Below, piece by piece: positions 1 to 8,433 of a DNA stretch of 64,000 nucleotides. The notes under the pieces were generated by a model. The model was given only the letters and a program-made list of their open reading frames with translations. It did not search any database and had not been told where the DNA came from. Origin of the DNA: Fibrisoma montanum (GTDB lineage: Bacteria > Bacteroidota > Bacteroidia > Cytophagales > Spirosomataceae). How positions within the stretch are numbered: position 1 is the stretch's first letter; each line of letters starts with the position of its first letter. The translations under genes were made by a program, and so were the position numbers. Location of the stretch: assembly GCF_003583365.1 (NCBI RefSeq), contig NZ_QXED01000002.1, positions 372,001-436,000 of the forward strand, written 5' to 3'.

Positions 1-717
1 GAAAGTATTCGGGACACAATCAGTAGTGCAGACATTACAAACCCGACGCTCGCTCGCCCAATCCGCACAACCTACGCCAACATCGGCCGTCAGGAAGCAT
101 ACGGTGTCAACATCTTCGGGAACGCCACGCTGTTCTCAAAATGGCAGATTGGCGGGGGCTTAGACCTGTTCTATTCGTATCTGACCAACAACAGTGCGAT
201 CCAGATCTACAACGCCACCAATTCGGGCTGGGTCGTTACAGGCCGGCTGTTCACGAGCCTGAACCTGAAAAACGGATGGGGTGTGCAGGGCTTCGGCTTC
301 ATGCGGGGCCGTGAAATTCAGTTGCAGGGCTACCGGGGCGGTTTTGGTTTCTATAGTCTGGGTGTGAAGAAAGATTTCAAGAACAAGCGGGGCAGCTTCG
401 GTATCGCGGGCGAAAACTTCTTCAACAATCCGTTCGTGATCCGGTCCGAGTCATCGTCGCCGATATTCTCGCAGCGCAGCCTGACGAGCCTGTACAATGC
501 TGGTGTCCGGGCCAACTTCAGCTATCGGTTTGGTAAACTCAGCTTCGACCAGCAGCAGGGCCGTCGCCGGCGCAACGGTGGCAACGACGACCTGAAAGAT
601 GAAGGTGGCAACGACAACGGTGGTGGACAGCCCCAGGGCCAGGGTGGCGCACCGGGCGGTGGTGCCCCCGGTGGTGGCGGTGGTAACCGCGGAGGTGGCG
701 GTGGCCGGCCACGGTAA
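1..717 (+). CDS. TonB-dependent receptor, C-terminal part (outer-membrane beta-barrel family)
   Basis: The reading frame is open from the first base, so the gene begins outside the window; about 238 C-terminal residues are seen. They alternate short aromatic/hydrophobic strands with polar turns (for example LDLFYSYLTNN, GVQGFGFMRGREIQLQGY, GGFGFYSLGVKKDF), as in the C-terminal barrel of the OMP_b-brl_3 type of TonB-dependent receptor. The barrel ends at SYRFGKLSFD and is followed by a basic stretch, the word NDDLKDEGG and a Gly/Pro/Gln-rich low-complexity tail. Such tails with an NDDLK-like motif are, from memory, common in this family in Cytophagales. The protein should sit in the outer membrane; its substrate cannot be read from this part. 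The tail has an extreme GGT/GGC composition. A perfect palindrome follows the stop. Confidence 0.8.
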   Translation, partial: ESIRDTISSADITNPTLARPIRTTYANIGRQEAYGVNIFGNATLFSKWQIGGGLDLFYSYLTNNSAIQIYNATNSGWVVTGRLFTSLNLKNGWGVQGFGFMRGREIQLQGYRGGFGFYSLGVKKDFKNKRGSFGIAGENFFNNPFVIRSESSSPIFSQRSLTSLYNAGVRANFSYRFGKLSFDQQQGRRRRNGGNDDLKDEGGNDNGGGQPQGQGGAPGGGAPGGGGGNRGGGGGRPR

Positions 718-736
718 CCGTAGTCAATACGATCAT

Positions 737-784
737 AAGCGGTCGGTCAGTGGTGGATACGTATCCACCACTGACCGACCGCTT
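737..784. terminator. Perfect 48-bp palindrome between convergent genes
   Basis: Two 24-base arms (737-760 and 761-784) are exact reverse complements with no spacer. In RNA the tip would open into a short loop on a very stable stem. On the + strand it is followed by GTTTTAC, a short U-run. It lies between the stop of the TonB receptor (+) and the stop of the ROK kinase (-), the usual place for a bidirectional terminator. Confidence 0.75.
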
Positions 785-787
785 GTT

Positions 788-1708
788 TTACAGCATGGCA
801 GCTCCGAAAACGCCTGCGCTGTCGCCGAGTTTCGGTTTCAGGAAGCGGGTGTTCACGATGCCGTTGTTGAACACATATTTTTTGGCTCGTTCAACGCCCT
901 CCGTGTACAGCAGATCGACGTTGCCGACGCCCCCGCCCAGCACAATAGCGTCGGGATCGAGAATGTTGATGATAACGGAAATCCCCCGCCCAAAATACTC
1001 CAGCAGCCGGTCGACTGTCTGCGAAGCAAAGGGATCGATGCCGGCCTTGTGTCGTTCCACGATGTCCGGCAGTTTTCGGTCTTCGCCACTGATGGCTTTA
1101 TAGTACCGTTGCAGAGCCGGGCCCGACAGCACCTGCTCCACACACCCCTGCTTACCGCAGAAACACGGGTAGCCGTTTTCTTCGAGGATGTTATGGCCCC
1201 ATTCGCCCCCGATGCCGTGTAGTCCATTCACAACAAAGGGCTGGTTGTCTTTACCCCGGAGCACAATCCCCCCGCCGACGCCCGTACCCATGATCACTCC
1301 AAAAACGGTGCGGTAATCGGGGACTACGTCCGGAACGATCCCCAGCGTGGCCTCGGCCAGTGCAAAACAGTTGGCATCGTTAGCCACCTCGACCGGAACC
1401 CCCAGCAGCCGGGCCAGATCCTGTTTCATGGGTTTGCCGTTGAGCGAGGTTGTGTTGCAGCCTTTCATTACCTGCAGTGATGGGTCGAAGGTGCCGGGTG
1501 TGCCAAAACCAATGTGGTCGGGCTGATAGCCCGTTTCGGCTTTTAACTGGTCGATCAGAACGCCCACGCGGGACAGGATATGGTCGTAGCCCAGGTGAGC
1601 TTCCGTATCGATACGTTTGCGAATAATGACGGCGTCGGGCGAGGGCGCCGACAAAATAGCGCCTTCGATTTTGGTGCCGCCCAGGTCAATGCCCCAGTAT
1701 GTCTGCAT
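788..1708 (-). CDS. ROK family sugar kinase (glucokinase/fructokinase type)
   Basis: The 306-residue protein has the usual ROK length. It opens with the ATP phosphate-binding motif GIDLGGTKIEGAI (residues 6-18). In the middle it has GFGTPGTFD, then VANDANCFALAEA with the catalytic-type Asp, then a second glycine-rich motif GTGVGGGIVL. The ROK zinc signature follows: GGEWGHN, then CFCGKQGCVEQVLSG. The expected reaction is ATP-dependent phosphorylation of a hexose such as glucose or fructose in the cytoplasm; N-acetylhexosamine is also possible and the sequence does not settle it. The gene stands alone: it converges on the TonB receptor through a strong palindrome and diverges from the peroxiredoxin gene. 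The ATG start lies directly before the conserved first strand, so the start is secure. Confidence 0.88.
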   Translation of the reverse strand: MQTYWGIDLGGTKIEGAILSAPSPDAVIIRKRIDTEAHLGYDHILSRVGVLIDQLKAETGYQPDHIGFGTPGTFDPSLQVMKGCNTTSLNGKPMKQDLARLLGVPVEVANDANCFALAEATLGIVPDVVPDYRTVFGVIMGTGVGGGIVLRGKDNQPFVVNGLHGIGGEWGHNILEENGYPCFCGKQGCVEQVLSGPALQRYYKAISGEDRKLPDIVERHKAGIDPFASQTVDRLLEYFGRGISVIINILDPDAIVLGGGVGNVDLLYTEGVERAKKYVFNNGIVNTRFLKPKLGDSAGVFGAAML

Positions 1709-1822
1709 GCGGAAAAAAGAGTTTTGGTCGGAAAGATATTACTTTTTTTACCGTTCAGCGGGATAAGTGCCCGTCTCTTAGGGAGTGCCCGGCAGGCGTT
1801 TCATTGCCTGCCGACATTTCTC

Positions 1823-1830
1823 TACTTTTG
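1823..1830 (+). promoter_or_regulatory. Bacteroidota -7 element for the peroxiredoxin gene
   Basis: TACTTTTG matches the Bacteroidota -7 consensus TAnnTTTG and lies 28 bases before the ATG at 1859. A TTG at 1804-1806, 16 bases upstream, could serve as the -33 element, although the spacing is slightly short. The rest of 1709-1858 is the divergent spacer towards the ROK gene; nothing else was recognised in it. Confidence 0.5.
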
Positions 1831-1858
1831 CGACCAGTTATCTTTATACAACCTCAAC

Positions 1859-2329
1859 ATGGCCATTCAAAACGGGCTGAAAGCCCCGGAGTTTACGCTT
1901 TTCAGCAGCGACAAAAAGGAAGTTTCACTAACCGGTTTTGCCGGCCGCAAGCTGGTAGTTCTGTTCTTTCCACTCGCTTTTTCCAGCGTGTGTACGGCCG
2001 AACTCTGCGAGATGCGGGATAACATCAGCCTGTATACCGACCTAGACGCCGACGTAGTGGCCATCTCGGTCGATTCGCCCTACGTACTGGCCCGGTTCAA
2101 GGACGACCAGCATCTGCCCTTTCAACTGCTTTCTGACTTTAACAAGGACGTATCGACTGCCTACAATGCGCTGCACGAAACGTTTTCCTACAACATGCGG
2201 GGTGTCAGCAAACGGGCCGCTTTCGTAATTGATCGCGAGGGCGTAATTCGCTACAATGAAGTGCTCGAGAACCCCGGCAAGATTCCCAATTTTCAGGCCG
2301 TACAGGACGCCCTGCAAGCAATCGAGTAA
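1859..2329 (+). CDS. Peroxiredoxin, AhpC/TSA family, Bcp-like
   Basis: The 156-residue thioredoxin-fold peroxidase would reduce hydrogen peroxide and organic hydroperoxides with thiols in the cytoplasm. It shows the peroxiredoxin pattern PLAFSSVCTAELCEMRD: Pro38, Ser42 in place of the usual Thr, peroxidatic Cys45, and a second Cys50 five residues later, the spacing used by atypical 2-Cys Bcp proteins. The start chosen is the ATG at 1859 (MAIQNGLKAPEFTL), because the APDF-like motif normally lies about ten residues from the N-terminus. A longer reading to 1580 would run antisense through the ROK gene. A TAnnTTTG element lies just upstream. The methyltransferase gene follows after 44 bases, so the two may be co-transcribed. 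Confidence 0.9.
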   Translation: MAIQNGLKAPEFTLFSSDKKEVSLTGFAGRKLVVLFFPLAFSSVCTAELCEMRDNISLYTDLDADVVAISVDSPYVLARFKDDQHLPFQLLSDFNKDVSTAYNALHETFSYNMRGVSKRAAFVIDREGVIRYNEVLENPGKIPNFQAVQDALQAIE

Positions 2330-2373
2330 CCATTCCGGGCAGCAGGCGGTCTGCTGCCCAACCCCAACAGACG

Positions 2374-3114
2374 ATGGCCTGGTATCACCATTTTTTTTAC
2401 GGTCTGCCGCAGGAGGCCTGGCGGGCCGCTCAGTCAGACGAAGCCACGCAGCTGGATCTGGAACTTCTGGTCGAAACGCTGGAATTTGGCCCGGGCGATC
2501 GGCTGCTTGACGTTTTCTGTGGCTACGGTCGTCATGCGCTGCCCCTGGCCCGGATGGGTGCCCACGTAACAGGCGTCGACATCTCCGCCGAATACATTGA
2601 CGAACTTCAGGCCACAGCTACGGCCGGCCGGCTGTCCATTGAAGCGCTTTGTGCCGATTTTCAGACGGTACCGCTGGATGGCGAGTTCGATGCTGCCTAC
2701 TGCCTGGGCAACAGTTTCAGTTTCTTTCCCCGGTTCGGGATGCAGGCGTTTCTGGCACGGATAGCCGCGTTGCTGCGGCCGGGCGGCCGGTTTCTGGCGC
2801 ACTCGGGCATGATTGCCGAGGTGGTACTGCCCGACTACCAGGAACGTAACTGGCTGCCTGTGGGTGAGGATATTCTGTTTCTGGTCGAGAACGAATACCA
2901 TCCGCTCGAAAGCCGGATTGATTCACACCTGACCTACGTTCGGAATGGCGAAACACAGACCCGAACCGCCGAGCAGTACATCTTTACGCTGGCCGAATTA
3001 ATTCAGTTATTTGGGGAGGCTGGTATGACGGTGCTGGCGGCTTACGGAACCGTCGATGGTACGCCGTTCGAGCTGGGGGATGAGGCCGTGTGGCTGCTGG
3101 CGGAGAAACGGTGA
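2374..3114 (+). CDS. Class I SAM-dependent methyltransferase
   Basis: The protein has 246 residues. Motif I reads LLDVFCGYGRHALPLA (about residues 46-61), the glycine-rich SAM-binding loop. It is followed by VTGVDIS with the acidic residue that holds the SAM ribose, and by YCLGNSFSFFP in the position of motif IV. The C-terminal third (LTYVRNGETQTRTAEQYIFTLAELIQLFGEAGM) has the layout of small-molecule methyltransferases of the Methyltransf_11/25 type. The substrate is unknown. The gene follows the peroxiredoxin gene closely on the same strand. About 208 bases without a gene lie between its stop and the tetR-type gene. Confidence 0.82.
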   Translation: MAWYHHFFYGLPQEAWRAAQSDEATQLDLELLVETLEFGPGDRLLDVFCGYGRHALPLARMGAHVTGVDISAEYIDELQATATAGRLSIEALCADFQTVPLDGEFDAAYCLGNSFSFFPRFGMQAFLARIAALLRPGGRFLAHSGMIAEVVLPDYQERNWLPVGEDILFLVENEYHPLESRIDSHLTYVRNGETQTRTAEQYIFTLAELIQLFGEAGMTVLAAYGTVDGTPFELGDEAVWLLAEKR

Positions 3115-3322
3115 CGCCCGTAAGCTCTGTTTAAAATTTAGTTAAAATTTCACGTATCGGTCTATGCACAATTGTTTATAAGACAGATCGTTAGCGAAAA
3201 TTTTTCGGTTGTTTGTGATGACTTTTTCCGAAAACGCCGTATAAAGGGTAGTGATTGCCGACTTAAATTACTAGTTTTCAGCGAATTTAACACCGTTAAC
3301 TCATACAAATAACCGATACCGA

Positions 3323-3916
3323 ATGGAAGCTATCGAGCGAAAGCCGCGCAGCCGGGAGCAAACCCGTTCTGGAATTGTCTTAACGGCAAAAGACATTGCC
3401 CGCCGGGAAGGCTGGCAGGCCGTTTCAATTCGTAAAATTGCTGATGCTATTGAATACAGTGCGCCCATAGTCTACGAATATTTCGATAGCAAGGACGTCC
3501 TGCTCGACGAGATCCGGAGTGAAGGATTTCGCCATCTGCGGCAGGAATATGAGCGCATTCTGAAACTGTATCGCGATCCCGAAAAACGGCTCTATGAAAT
3601 TTCGCTCATCCAATGGGAATTCGCCCGTCGTCAGCCGGAGATTTACCAGGTAATGTATAATCTGGATGGGGCCTACTGTACGCTGCCCGTGTATCAGTCA
3701 AGCGAAATGCAGGCTGTCAGCGACATTGTCAGCGACATCATCTTCTCGTTCATTCCGAAATCAAAGGAAAGCATCCGCAAGCTTTATTTTGAGTGGTGGT
3801 CTATCTCGCACGGCATGATCATGCTGACGATGCTGTTGAAAGACCAGCAACCAATTGAGCAGTCGGAGCAGGTGTATCGCGACACCATGCGCCGGTTTGT
3901 TCGGGGGCTTCGGTAA
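3323..3916 (+). CDS. TetR/AcrR family transcriptional regulator
   Basis: The 197-residue protein has the typical TetR length. The N-terminal helix-turn-helix domain covers about residues 12-60: IVLTAKDIARREGWQAVSIR, then KIADAIEYSAPIVYEYF, then SKDVLLDEI. The variable C-terminal ligand-binding and dimerisation domain is helical (YEISLIQWEFARRQPEIYQVMYNL). The ligand and targets cannot be read from the sequence. The gene ends at a strong terminator, which separates it from the DsbA-family gene, so control of that neighbour is possible but not shown. The start follows a 200-base AT-rich spacer (3115-3322) in which no clear palindromic operator was found. Confidence 0.88.
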   Translation: MEAIERKPRSREQTRSGIVLTAKDIARREGWQAVSIRKIADAIEYSAPIVYEYFDSKDVLLDEIRSEGFRHLRQEYERILKLYRDPEKRLYEISLIQWEFARRQPEIYQVMYNLDGAYCTLPVYQSSEMQAVSDIVSDIIFSFIPKSKESIRKLYFEWWSISHGMIMLTMLLKDQQPIEQSEQVYRDTMRRFVRGLR

Positions 3917-3947
3917 GTCAAACCGACCGGGAAGCTGTTACCTACTG

Positions 3948-3983
3948 AGCGCACTGAACTATTTCGGTGCGCTTTGCTTTTTT
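3948..3983 (+). terminator. Intrinsic terminator after the TetR gene
   Basis: An 11-bp stem (3948-3958 with 3963-3973, one G-U pair) with the four-base loop CTAT is followed by TTGCTTTTTT. It begins 31 bases after the TetR stop codon. Confidence 0.8.
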
Positions 3984-4004
3984 CAGGCAAATAACCCGCA
4001 ACGT

Positions 4005-4646
4005 ATGACAACGCAAAAACCACGTATCATTTATATCTATGATGCGCTCTGTGGCTGGTGTTATGGCTTCAGTCCAGTTATTCGTCGGTTCTATGATACC
4101 TACGCGGATACGTTCGATTTCGACGTGCTGAGCGGTGGGATGATGACCGGTCCCCGCGTTCAGCCTATTGGGGTGTCGATGTCGTACATTGAACAGGCCT
4201 ATAAAGTGGTTGAGGAGCATACCGGTGTGCAGTTCGGTGAGGCTTATCTGGACAAGATCCTCAAGCCTGGTACCTACCTGTCGGATTCGGAAAAACCGGG
4301 TATGGCGATGACGCTTTTCAAAGCGCTGCAAACCGGTCGGCAGCTTGAATTTGCCGGAACGCTGCAGAAGGCGCTATATTACGACGGTATTGATCTGAAC
4401 GTTGATGCAAACTATGGCCCGCTGGTAGAACCGTTCGGCGTAGACCCTGATGAGTTTACTGCCCATATTGCTGATCAGGCCATAAAAGAACAGACCTGGG
4501 CCGAATTTAACGTAGTGGCTCAATACGGTATTAACGGGTTTCCGTCCGTTATCGTTGATGCCGGCAACAAGCTGTACCTTATTGCACGCGGCTACGTTCC
4601 CTATGAACGACTGGATGATGCAATTAAACAGATAACCACAACCTGA
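4005..4646 (+). CDS. DsbA-family protein (FrnE-like thioredoxin-fold oxidoreductase)
   Basis: The 213-residue protein has the thioredoxin active site CGWC at residues 16-19, directly after strand one (IIYIYDALCGWCYG), and the cis-proline loop GINGFPSVIV near residue 180. Between them is the alpha-helical insertion of the DsbA/FrnE group. There is no signal peptide, so the protein is probably cytoplasmic, like FrnE-type proteins linked to stress resistance, rather than a periplasmic disulphide-forming enzyme. The start is the ATG at 4005; a longer open frame upstream would run through the terminator and the end of tetR. No partner gene is adjacent. Confidence 0.85.
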   Translation: MTTQKPRIIYIYDALCGWCYGFSPVIRRFYDTYADTFDFDVLSGGMMTGPRVQPIGVSMSYIEQAYKVVEEHTGVQFGEAYLDKILKPGTYLSDSEKPGMAMTLFKALQTGRQLEFAGTLQKALYYDGIDLNVDANYGPLVEPFGVDPDEFTAHIADQAIKEQTWAEFNVVAQYGINGFPSVIVDAGNKLYLIARGYVPYERLDDAIKQITTT

Positions 4647-4671
4647 TTAACTACTGATAATTTGAATACCG

Positions 4672-4679
4672 TAGTTTTG
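4672..4679 (+). promoter_or_regulatory. -7 promoter element for the GH43-xylA operon
   Basis: TAGTTTTG fits TAnnTTTG. Transcription would start at about 4686, so the LacI-type operator at 4690-4703 would lie directly over the start of the transcript, as expected for repression. No convincing -33 TTG was found at the usual distance. Confidence 0.5.
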
Positions 4680-4689
4680 TTAATTTTGT

Positions 4690-4703
4690 GCAATCGATTG
4701 CAG
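4690..4703. promoter_or_regulatory. LacI-family operator, perfect palindrome
   Basis: TGCAATCGATTGCA is a perfect 14-base palindrome centred on CG, the form of LacI/PurR/CcpA-type operators. It lies 56 bases upstream of the GH43 start. The identical sequence is found at 37213-37226, and near-identical copies at 8415-8428 and 8693-8706. Confidence 0.8.
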
Positions 4704-4759
4704 CCTGTGCTTTTATTTAGTTAATATTGCCTTTATACAATTCGTGGACACATCCTTGT

Positions 4760-5830
4760 ATGATTGGAAAGATTAAATCTATTGTTCCAGCGCTGGGTCT
4801 GACCCTGCTTGGAACCGTTTCTGGTTTTGGTCAGCAGCAGGCCAGAACTGCTCCTAAGCTCTTATCAAAGCCGCTGGTCAGCCACATCTACACCGCCGAT
4901 CCTTCAGCGCATGTTTTTAACGGCCGAATCTACATTTATCCGTCTCACGATTACGAAGCGGGCGTACCTGAAGATGACCTGGGCAGCCACTTTGCCATGC
5001 GTGATTACCATGTGCTGTCGATGGACCGCATTGATGGCAAAGTAACGGACCACGGCGTTGCGCTGGATATCAAGAATATTCCCTGGGCAGGCAAGCAATT
5101 ATGGGCTCCCGATGCTGCGTATAAGAATGGTACCTACTATCTGTATTTTCCCGTTAAGGACAAGCAGGGCGTATTTCGCATCGGCGTTGCTACCAGTAAG
5201 TCGCCGACCGGGCCGTTCAAGGCTGAACCGGCTCCTATGAAAGGAAGTCTGAGTATTGATCCGGCCGTATTTACCGATGCGAACGGCCAGGCGTATATGT
5301 ACGTTGGCGGTATCTGGGGCGGGCAGCTCCAGCGCTGGCGCAGCGGGAAGTATGATCCGAACGGCAAAGAACCGGCCGCTGCCGAACCCGCTCTGGGACC
5401 TAAAGTGGCCCGGTTGACCAAGGATATGCTGGAGTTTGACGAGCCACTAAAAGAAATCAAGATTCTTGATAAAGCCGGTAAGCCGCTGCTCGCCGGCGAC
5501 AACAAACGTCGGTTCTTTGAAGGGGGCTGGATGCATAAATACAAGGATAAATACTATTTCTCGTATTCAACCGGCGACACTCACTTTCTGGCCTACGCAA
5601 CCGGAACCTCACCATACGGGCCCTTTACGTACCAGGGCGTTATTCTGACACCCGTGCAGGGCTGGACGACCCACCACTCCATCATTGAGTTTAAGGGAAA
5701 ATGGTACCTGTTCTACCACGACACCGAATTGTCGGGGAAGACGCACCTGCGGAACGTCAAAGTGACCGAGCTGACGCGCAAACCGGATGGTTCCTTTGAA
5801 ACAATCAATTATCCGGCCTCTACCAAATAG
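4760..5830 (+). CDS. Glycoside hydrolase family 43 (xylosidase/arabinofuranosidase type), exported
   Basis: The 356-residue protein begins with a signal peptide ([18 protein letters not shown], then TVSGFGQQ) and is probably periplasmic. Its single five-bladed-propeller domain has the three acidic residues of GH43: Asp47 in [21 protein letters not shown] as general base, Asp in SIDPAVFTD as the supporting residue, and Glu in [12 protein letters not shown] as general acid. Family members release xylose or arabinose from xylan oligosaccharides; the subfamily was not determined. The ATG at 4760 is preferred over an in-frame ATG at 4727 because it places the signal peptide at the N-terminus. xylA starts 19 bases after the stop, so both share the LacI-controlled promoter and product release is coupled to xylose use. 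Confidence 0.88.
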   Translation: MIGKIKSIVPALGLTLLGTVSGFGQQQARTAPKLLSKPLVSHIYTADPSAHVFNGRIYIYPSHDYEAGVPEDDLGSHFAMRDYHVLSMDRIDGKVTDHGVALDIKNIPWAGKQLWAPDAAYKNGTYYLYFPVKDKQGVFRIGVATSKSPTGPFKAEPAPMKGSLSIDPAVFTDANGQAYMYVGGIWGGQLQRWRSGKYDPNGKEPAAAEPALGPKVARLTKDMLEFDEPLKEIKILDKAGKPLLAGDNKRRFFEGGWMHKYKDKYYFSYSTGDTHFLAYATGTSPYGPFTYQGVILTPVQGWTTHHSIIEFKGKWYLFYHDTELSGKTHLRNVKVTELTRKPDGSFETINYPASTK

Positions 5831-5849
5831 ATTAATCAACCTGAATAGC

Positions 5850-7196
5850 ATGTCTGAAATTAAGCTTACACTGGGCGATACGGCCTACTTCCCCTTTGTC
5901 GACAAGCCCATCGCCTTCGAAGGGCGTGACTCCGACAACCCCCTCGCCTTCAAGGTCTACGACCCCAACCGTCTCATCCTGGGACGGCCCATGAAGGACC
6001 TTTTCCGCTTTGCCGTCGCCTACTGGCACTCCTTCTGCGGCACCGGCAACGACCCATTCGGACCCGGCACCAAGCACTTCCCCTGGGATGCCCTGGCCAC
6101 CAACGACCCCCTGGCAGCCGCCCACCACAAGATGGATGCCGCCTTCGAGTTCATCACCAAGATGGGCATCGAGTTCTACTGCTTCCACGATGTCGATGTC
6201 GCCCCCGAAGGCAAGTCCAACGCCGAGTTCGAAGCCAACTTCCGCGCCATCGTCGACTACGCCAAACAGAAGCAGGCCGCCAGTGGCGTCAAGCTGCTCT
6301 GGGGCACGGCCAACCTCTTCTCCCATGAGCGCTACATGAACGGGGCGGCCACCAACCCCGACTTCCACGTGCTGGCCCACGGGGGCTGGCAGGTCAAGAA
6401 CGCCATCGATGCCACTATCGAGCTGGGCGGCTCGGGCTACACCTTCTGGGGAGGCCGTGAGGGCTACATGTCCTTGTTGAACACCAACATGAAGCGGGAG
6501 ACCGAGCACCTGGGCCGCTTTTTGCAGATGGCCCGGGACTACGCCCGCCAGCAGGGCTTCAAGGGGGCCTTCTACATCGAGCCCAAGCCCATGGAGCCCT
6601 CCAAGCACCAGTACGACTTTGATGCGGCCACGGTGGTGGGCTTCCTCAACCGGCACGGGTTGGCCGATGACTTTGAGTTGAACATCGAGACCAACCACGC
6701 CACGCTGGCCAACCACACCTTTGCCCATGAGCTGCAGGTGGCGGCCGATGCGGGCATGCTGGGTTCGATCGATGCCAACCGGGGCGACTACCAGAACGGC
6801 TGGGACACGGACCAGTTTCCCATGGACCTCTATGAGCTGACCGAAGCGATGCTGGTGATCCTGGAGGCAGGCGGCTTGAAGTCAGGCGGGGTGAACTTCG
6901 ACGCCAAGACGCGGAGGAACTCGACCGATCTGGAGGACTTGTTCATTGCGCACATCGGGGGCATGGACGCCTTTGCGCGGGCGGCCGTGGTGGCGGAGGC
7001 CATCCTGGAGAAGTCGCCGTACCGCAAGCTTCGTCAGGAGCGGTATGCGAGCTATGACAGTGGTGAGGGGGCACGTTTTGAGCGGGGTGAGCTGACGCTG
7101 GCGGATCTGCGGCAGTATGCACTGGAGCAGGGCGAGCCGCGGCAGATCAGCGGCAAGCAGGAGCTGTTCGAGGCCATCATCAATCAGTACATCTAA
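5850..7196 (+). CDS. xylA: Xylose isomerase
   Basis: The 448-residue enzyme converts D-xylose to D-xylulose in the cytoplasm using two divalent metal ions. Family motifs are complete and in order: [13 protein letters not shown] with the catalytic His near residue 113, [36 protein letters not shown] with metal-binding Glu and catalytic Lys, [18 protein letters not shown], and [20 protein letters not shown]. The ATG at 5850 gives the usual N-terminus; the open frame upstream overlaps GH43. Base use is odd: from about 5880 on, nearly every codon ends in C or G and Lys is almost always AAG, unlike GH43 upstream. This suggests very high expression or acquisition from elsewhere. No xylulokinase gene follows; a strong terminator does. 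Confidence 0.97.
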   Translation: MSEIKLTLGDTAYFPFVDKPIAFEGRDSDNPLAFKVYDPNRLILGRPMKDLFRFAVAYWHSFCGTGNDPFGPGTKHFPWDALATNDPLAAAHHKMDAAFEFITKMGIEFYCFHDVDVAPEGKSNAEFEANFRAIVDYAKQKQAASGVKLLWGTANLFSHERYMNGAATNPDFHVLAHGGWQVKNAIDATIELGGSGYTFWGGREGYMSLLNTNMKRETEHLGRFLQMARDYARQQGFKGAFYIEPKPMEPSKHQYDFDAATVVGFLNRHGLADDFELNIETNHATLANHTFAHELQVAADAGMLGSIDANRGDYQNGWDTDQFPMDLYELTEAMLVILEAGGLKSGGVNFDAKTRRNSTDLEDLFIAHIGGMDAFARAAVVAEAILEKSPYRKLRQERYASYDSGEGARFERGELTLADLRQYALEQGEPRQISGKQELFEAIINQYI

Positions 7197-7205
7197 AGGA
7201 TAGTG

Positions 7206-7253
7206 AACAAAAAGCAGCCGGGTCGTCAGAAGACGACCCGGCTGCTTTTTGTT
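7206..7253. terminator. Strong terminator between xylA and the LacI gene
   Basis: A perfect 22-bp stem (7206-7227 with 7232-7253) and loop AGAA. The arms end in AAAAA/TTTTT, so it can work in both directions between the convergent xylA (+) and lacI-type (-) genes. Confidence 0.9.
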
Positions 7254-7341
7254 ATTTTGGATAACTCCTATTCATTCAATTGGCCGGAATAATAGAAACG
7301 TTACCCTGGCAAACCGGTAAGCGGTTGACCTGAAACTGGTG

Positions 7342-8367
7342 TCATTTACCGCTTTTCAGCGACGAATGGCGGACGACCAGTTCAGAATGGAGAATGATCT
7401 TGTTCGTTGTCTGAATGTCCAACAGGCCGTTCAGGTGGTTGATCAAACTTTGGGCCGCGACTTCGCCCATTTTTGCCCCGGGATAATGAATCGTAGTCAG
7501 GTCCGGCTCGACAACCTGCGACACCGGGTCGTCGTTGAAGCCCACTACGGCAATATCGTCGGGAACCGAAACGCCCAGCTTCTTTAACGTAATCAGACAG
7601 CAGACCGCGCAGAAATCGTTGGTCACAAAAACGCCGTCGGGGCGTTCGGGCATGGCCTGCATGCGTTTAGCGGCTTCTGTACCCGCTTCCTGACTGAGGT
7701 CGGTGATCATCACAAGCGATTCGTCGAACGGTAATCCATGTTGCCGCAGTGCCTGCTGATAGCCCGTTAACCGATCAGCGTATACGTTCCGCTTCAGGTT
7801 GCCCGTTACGTGTACAATCCGTCGGCATCCCTGTTCAATCAGGTGCGTTGCGGCATCATAGCCGGCTTTAACGTTGTCGATGACAATGCTGGTGCATTGC
7901 TTGTGCTCAATAACGCGGTCAAAGAACAACAAAGGAATACCCTTCTTGATAAAAGCCTCAAAGTGGTCGAATTTATCGGTATCGTAGGCAACGGACACCA
8001 GCAGCCCATCGACCCGGCTGTTAAACATGGTCTTGGCGTTGGCAATTTCTTTCTTAACCGATTCCAGTGACTGGCTGATAATCAGGTTGTAGGAGGCTTC
8101 GTTGGCTACTTTCTCCATTCCGGCCAGCACGGTCGACATGAAGTTACTGTTCAGGCGGGGTACAATGACGCCAATTGTATTAGTCCGTTGTCGACGCAGG
8201 TTGCTGGCGAACGTATTGGTGCGATAGCCCATCTGCCGCGCCATAGCCGTGATCAACGTTTTGGTATCGCTGTTAATGGCCGGATGGTCGTTCAGCGCCC
8301 GGCTAACCGTTGCGGGCGACAACTTGAGCCGTTTAGCAATGTCATATATAGTTATTTCTTTCTCCAT
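7342..8367 (-). CDS. LacI family transcriptional regulator of the xylan locus
   Basis: The 341-residue repressor has an N-terminal LacI helix-turn-helix with hinge (ITIYDIAKRLKLSPATVSRA, about residues 5-24) and a periplasmic-binding-protein-like effector domain (TNTIGVIVPRLNSNF, PLLFFDR, GVFVTNDFCAVCCL, VVGFNDDPVSQVVEPDLTTI). The effector is unknown; xylose, a xylo-oligosaccharide or an (aldo)uronate would fit. The ATG at 8367 is chosen because the helix-turn-helix then starts at residue 5, as usual. A longer open frame to 8433 would place the operator at 8415-8428 inside the gene. The gene converges on xylA and diverges from susC, and probably represses itself through the operator about 48 bases upstream. 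Confidence 0.93.
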   Translation of the reverse strand: MEKEITIYDIAKRLKLSPATVSRALNDHPAINSDTKTLITAMARQMGYRTNTFASNLRRQRTNTIGVIVPRLNSNFMSTVLAGMEKVANEASYNLIISQSLESVKKEIANAKTMFNSRVDGLLVSVAYDTDKFDHFEAFIKKGIPLLFFDRVIEHKQCTSIVIDNVKAGYDAATHLIEQGCRRIVHVTGNLKRNVYADRLTGYQQALRQHGLPFDESLVMITDLSQEAGTEAAKRMQAMPERPDGVFVTNDFCAVCCLITLKKLGVSVPDDIAVVGFNDDPVSQVVEPDLTTIHYPGAKMGEVAAQSLINHLNGLLDIQTTNKIILHSELVVRHSSLKSGK

Positions 8368-8414
8368 GAATGTATACGGGCAATCGTATTCGTGGTTAGG
8401 TATAGCATTAATTA

Positions 8415-8428
8415 TGCAATCGATTGAT
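8415..8428. promoter_or_regulatory. LacI-family operator, probable autoregulation site
   Basis: TGCAATCGATTGAT matches the locus palindrome at 12 of 14 positions. It lies 48 bases upstream of the regulator's start codon. Confidence 0.65.
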
Positions 8429-8433
8429 AGCAC

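Noticed and set aside
599-1222. 207-codon frame on the plus strand across the receptor tail and the ROK gene
   Set aside because: It runs antisense through conserved ROK motifs and through the 48-bp palindrome.
5832-6728. 298-codon open frame antisense to xylA
   Set aside because: It is a by-product of the C/G-ending codons of xylA. Its translation (runs of Gly, Val, Glu) resembles no protein, and xylA motifs on the other strand are complete.
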